From contig NZ_QAYE01000008.1 in NCBI RefSeq assembly GCF_003053745.1, positions 186,001-250,000 on the forward strand: a stretch of 64,000 nucleotides of DNA, in the 5' to 3' direction. This DNA is from Sphingomonas faeni (GTDB lineage Bacteria; Pseudomonadota; Alphaproteobacteria; Sphingomonadales; Sphingomonadaceae). Positions 63,574-64,000 of this stretch are shown here, in pieces. The notes under the pieces are model-generated. The model saw only the letters and a program-made list of their open reading frames with translations. It was not told the DNA's origin and did not search any database. The translations under genes were made by a program, and so were the position numbers. Each line of letters opens with the position of its first letter. The first letter of the stretch is position 1.

Positions 63574-64000
63574 TGTCCGACAACCGCCAGTCGCTCGCCG
63601 ATCTCGCGAGCCTGACCAACCAGCCCGCGCCGGCTGCCCCCGCCGAGCAGGCTCTGCCGACCAGCGAAGGCGATATCGCAGCGCCGGTCTCGAACGAGCC
63701 CGTCCGCGAGCCGATGCCGCTGCGCGAGCAGATCCTCGACAAGCAGGGCCGCGCCTATGCGACCGGCCGTCGCAAGGATGCCGTCGCGCGCGTCTGGGTC
63801 AAGCCCGGCACCGGCAAGATCACGATCAACGGTCGTGACCAGGAAGTGTATTTCGCACGTCCGACTCTGCGTCTCGTCATCAACCAGGTGTTCGGGATCA
63901 CCGAGCGCGAAGGTCAGTACGACGTCGTCTGCACCGTCAAGGGTGGTGGCCTTTCGGGCCAGGCCGGCGCGGTCAAGCATGGCATCAGCCAGGCGCTGAC
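63573..64000 (+). CDS. rpsI: 30S ribosomal protein S9 (3' end cut by the window)
   Basis: The ATG at 63573 overlaps the rplM stop. The first ~60 residues ([20 protein letters not shown] and onward) are a sphingomonad-style extension. The S9 core then begins [59 protein letters not shown]. About 142 codons are inside the window; the C-terminal tail with the conserved KxR end that reaches the tRNA P-site is beyond the edge. Confidence 0.95.
   Translation, partial: MSDNRQSLADLASLTNQPAPAAPAEQALPTSEGDIAAPVSNEPVREPMPLREQILDKQGRAYATGRRKDAVARVWVKPGTGKITINGRDQEVYFARPTLRLVINQVFGITEREGQYDVVCTVKGGGLSGQAGAVKHGISQAL

Overview
The window looks like chromosomal DNA of an alphaproteobacterium of the Sphingomonadaceae, probably Sphingomonas. 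This is inferred from the GC-rich coding style with many GTG/TTG starts, a large TonB-dependent receptor, an UrcA-type secreted protein, a merC-zur pair, ribosomal protein S9 with a long N-terminal extension, and intergenic REP-like palindromes. No database was searched.

Positions 1 to about 9600 are a prophage-like or satellite-like island that continues off the left edge. A divergent immunity region (XRE repressor at 5881-6366 facing a Cro/YdaS-like gene at 6450-6695, with paired 18-bp operators between) separates two arms. The right arm is a run of small, mostly overlapping early genes ending in an AlpA-like regulator. The left arm, read from the repressor strand, is visibly more A/T-rich in part. 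It carries cargo-like genes: a 384-aa HExxH metallopeptidase-like protein, a CxxC/SHIIP/CxxH (HNH-like) protein, a secreted protein, a membrane protein and small unknowns. Lysogenically expressed genes beside a repressor are a common place for phage-exclusion functions, so this pair is the best candidate for an undescribed system.

From 10 to 16 kb lie hexuronate genes (uxaA and a fructuronate/tagaturonate reductase), a COG3618 lactonase, a fragment of a response regulator, and a sulfotransferase-like/glycosyltransferase pair. From 16 to 21.4 kb is a glycosyltransferase cluster with a fused sucrose-phosphate synthase/phosphatase. Next come a Pit phosphate transporter, UrcA, a GFA-family protein and a UvrD/PcrA helicase.

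26.7-34.4 kb is a nearly complete non-phosphorylative L-fucose pathway: mutarotase, 2-keto-3-deoxy-L-fuconate dehydrogenase, diketo-acid hydrolase, L-fuconate dehydratase, L-fucose dehydrogenase and FucP. An L-lactate dehydrogenase and an IclR regulator follow. The pathway ends in pyruvate and L-lactate, so the adjacent lldD makes sense. The missing lactonase is probably the one at 13.1-13.9 kb.

34.5-46 kb holds a diguanylate cyclase, tRNA-Gly(CCC), a MarR regulator divergent from ilvE, tRNA-Gln(TTG), two convergent TPR/aspartyl-asparaginyl hydroxylase paralogues, a sulfotransferase-like protein and a TonB receptor. 46-53.5 kb holds an S9 peptidase, a metallo-beta-lactamase-fold hydrolase, an L,D-transpeptidase, a ClC protein and a GH10 xylanase with a xyl-box-like operator. 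53.5-64 kb is housekeeping: proC, ybjN-like, ubiK, tspO, tlyA, dxs plus a 55-aa coupled membrane ORF, zur, merC, ctaA, rplM and rpsI (cut by the right edge).

Six intergenic REP-doublet palindromes and one single REP-like element punctuate the core part.
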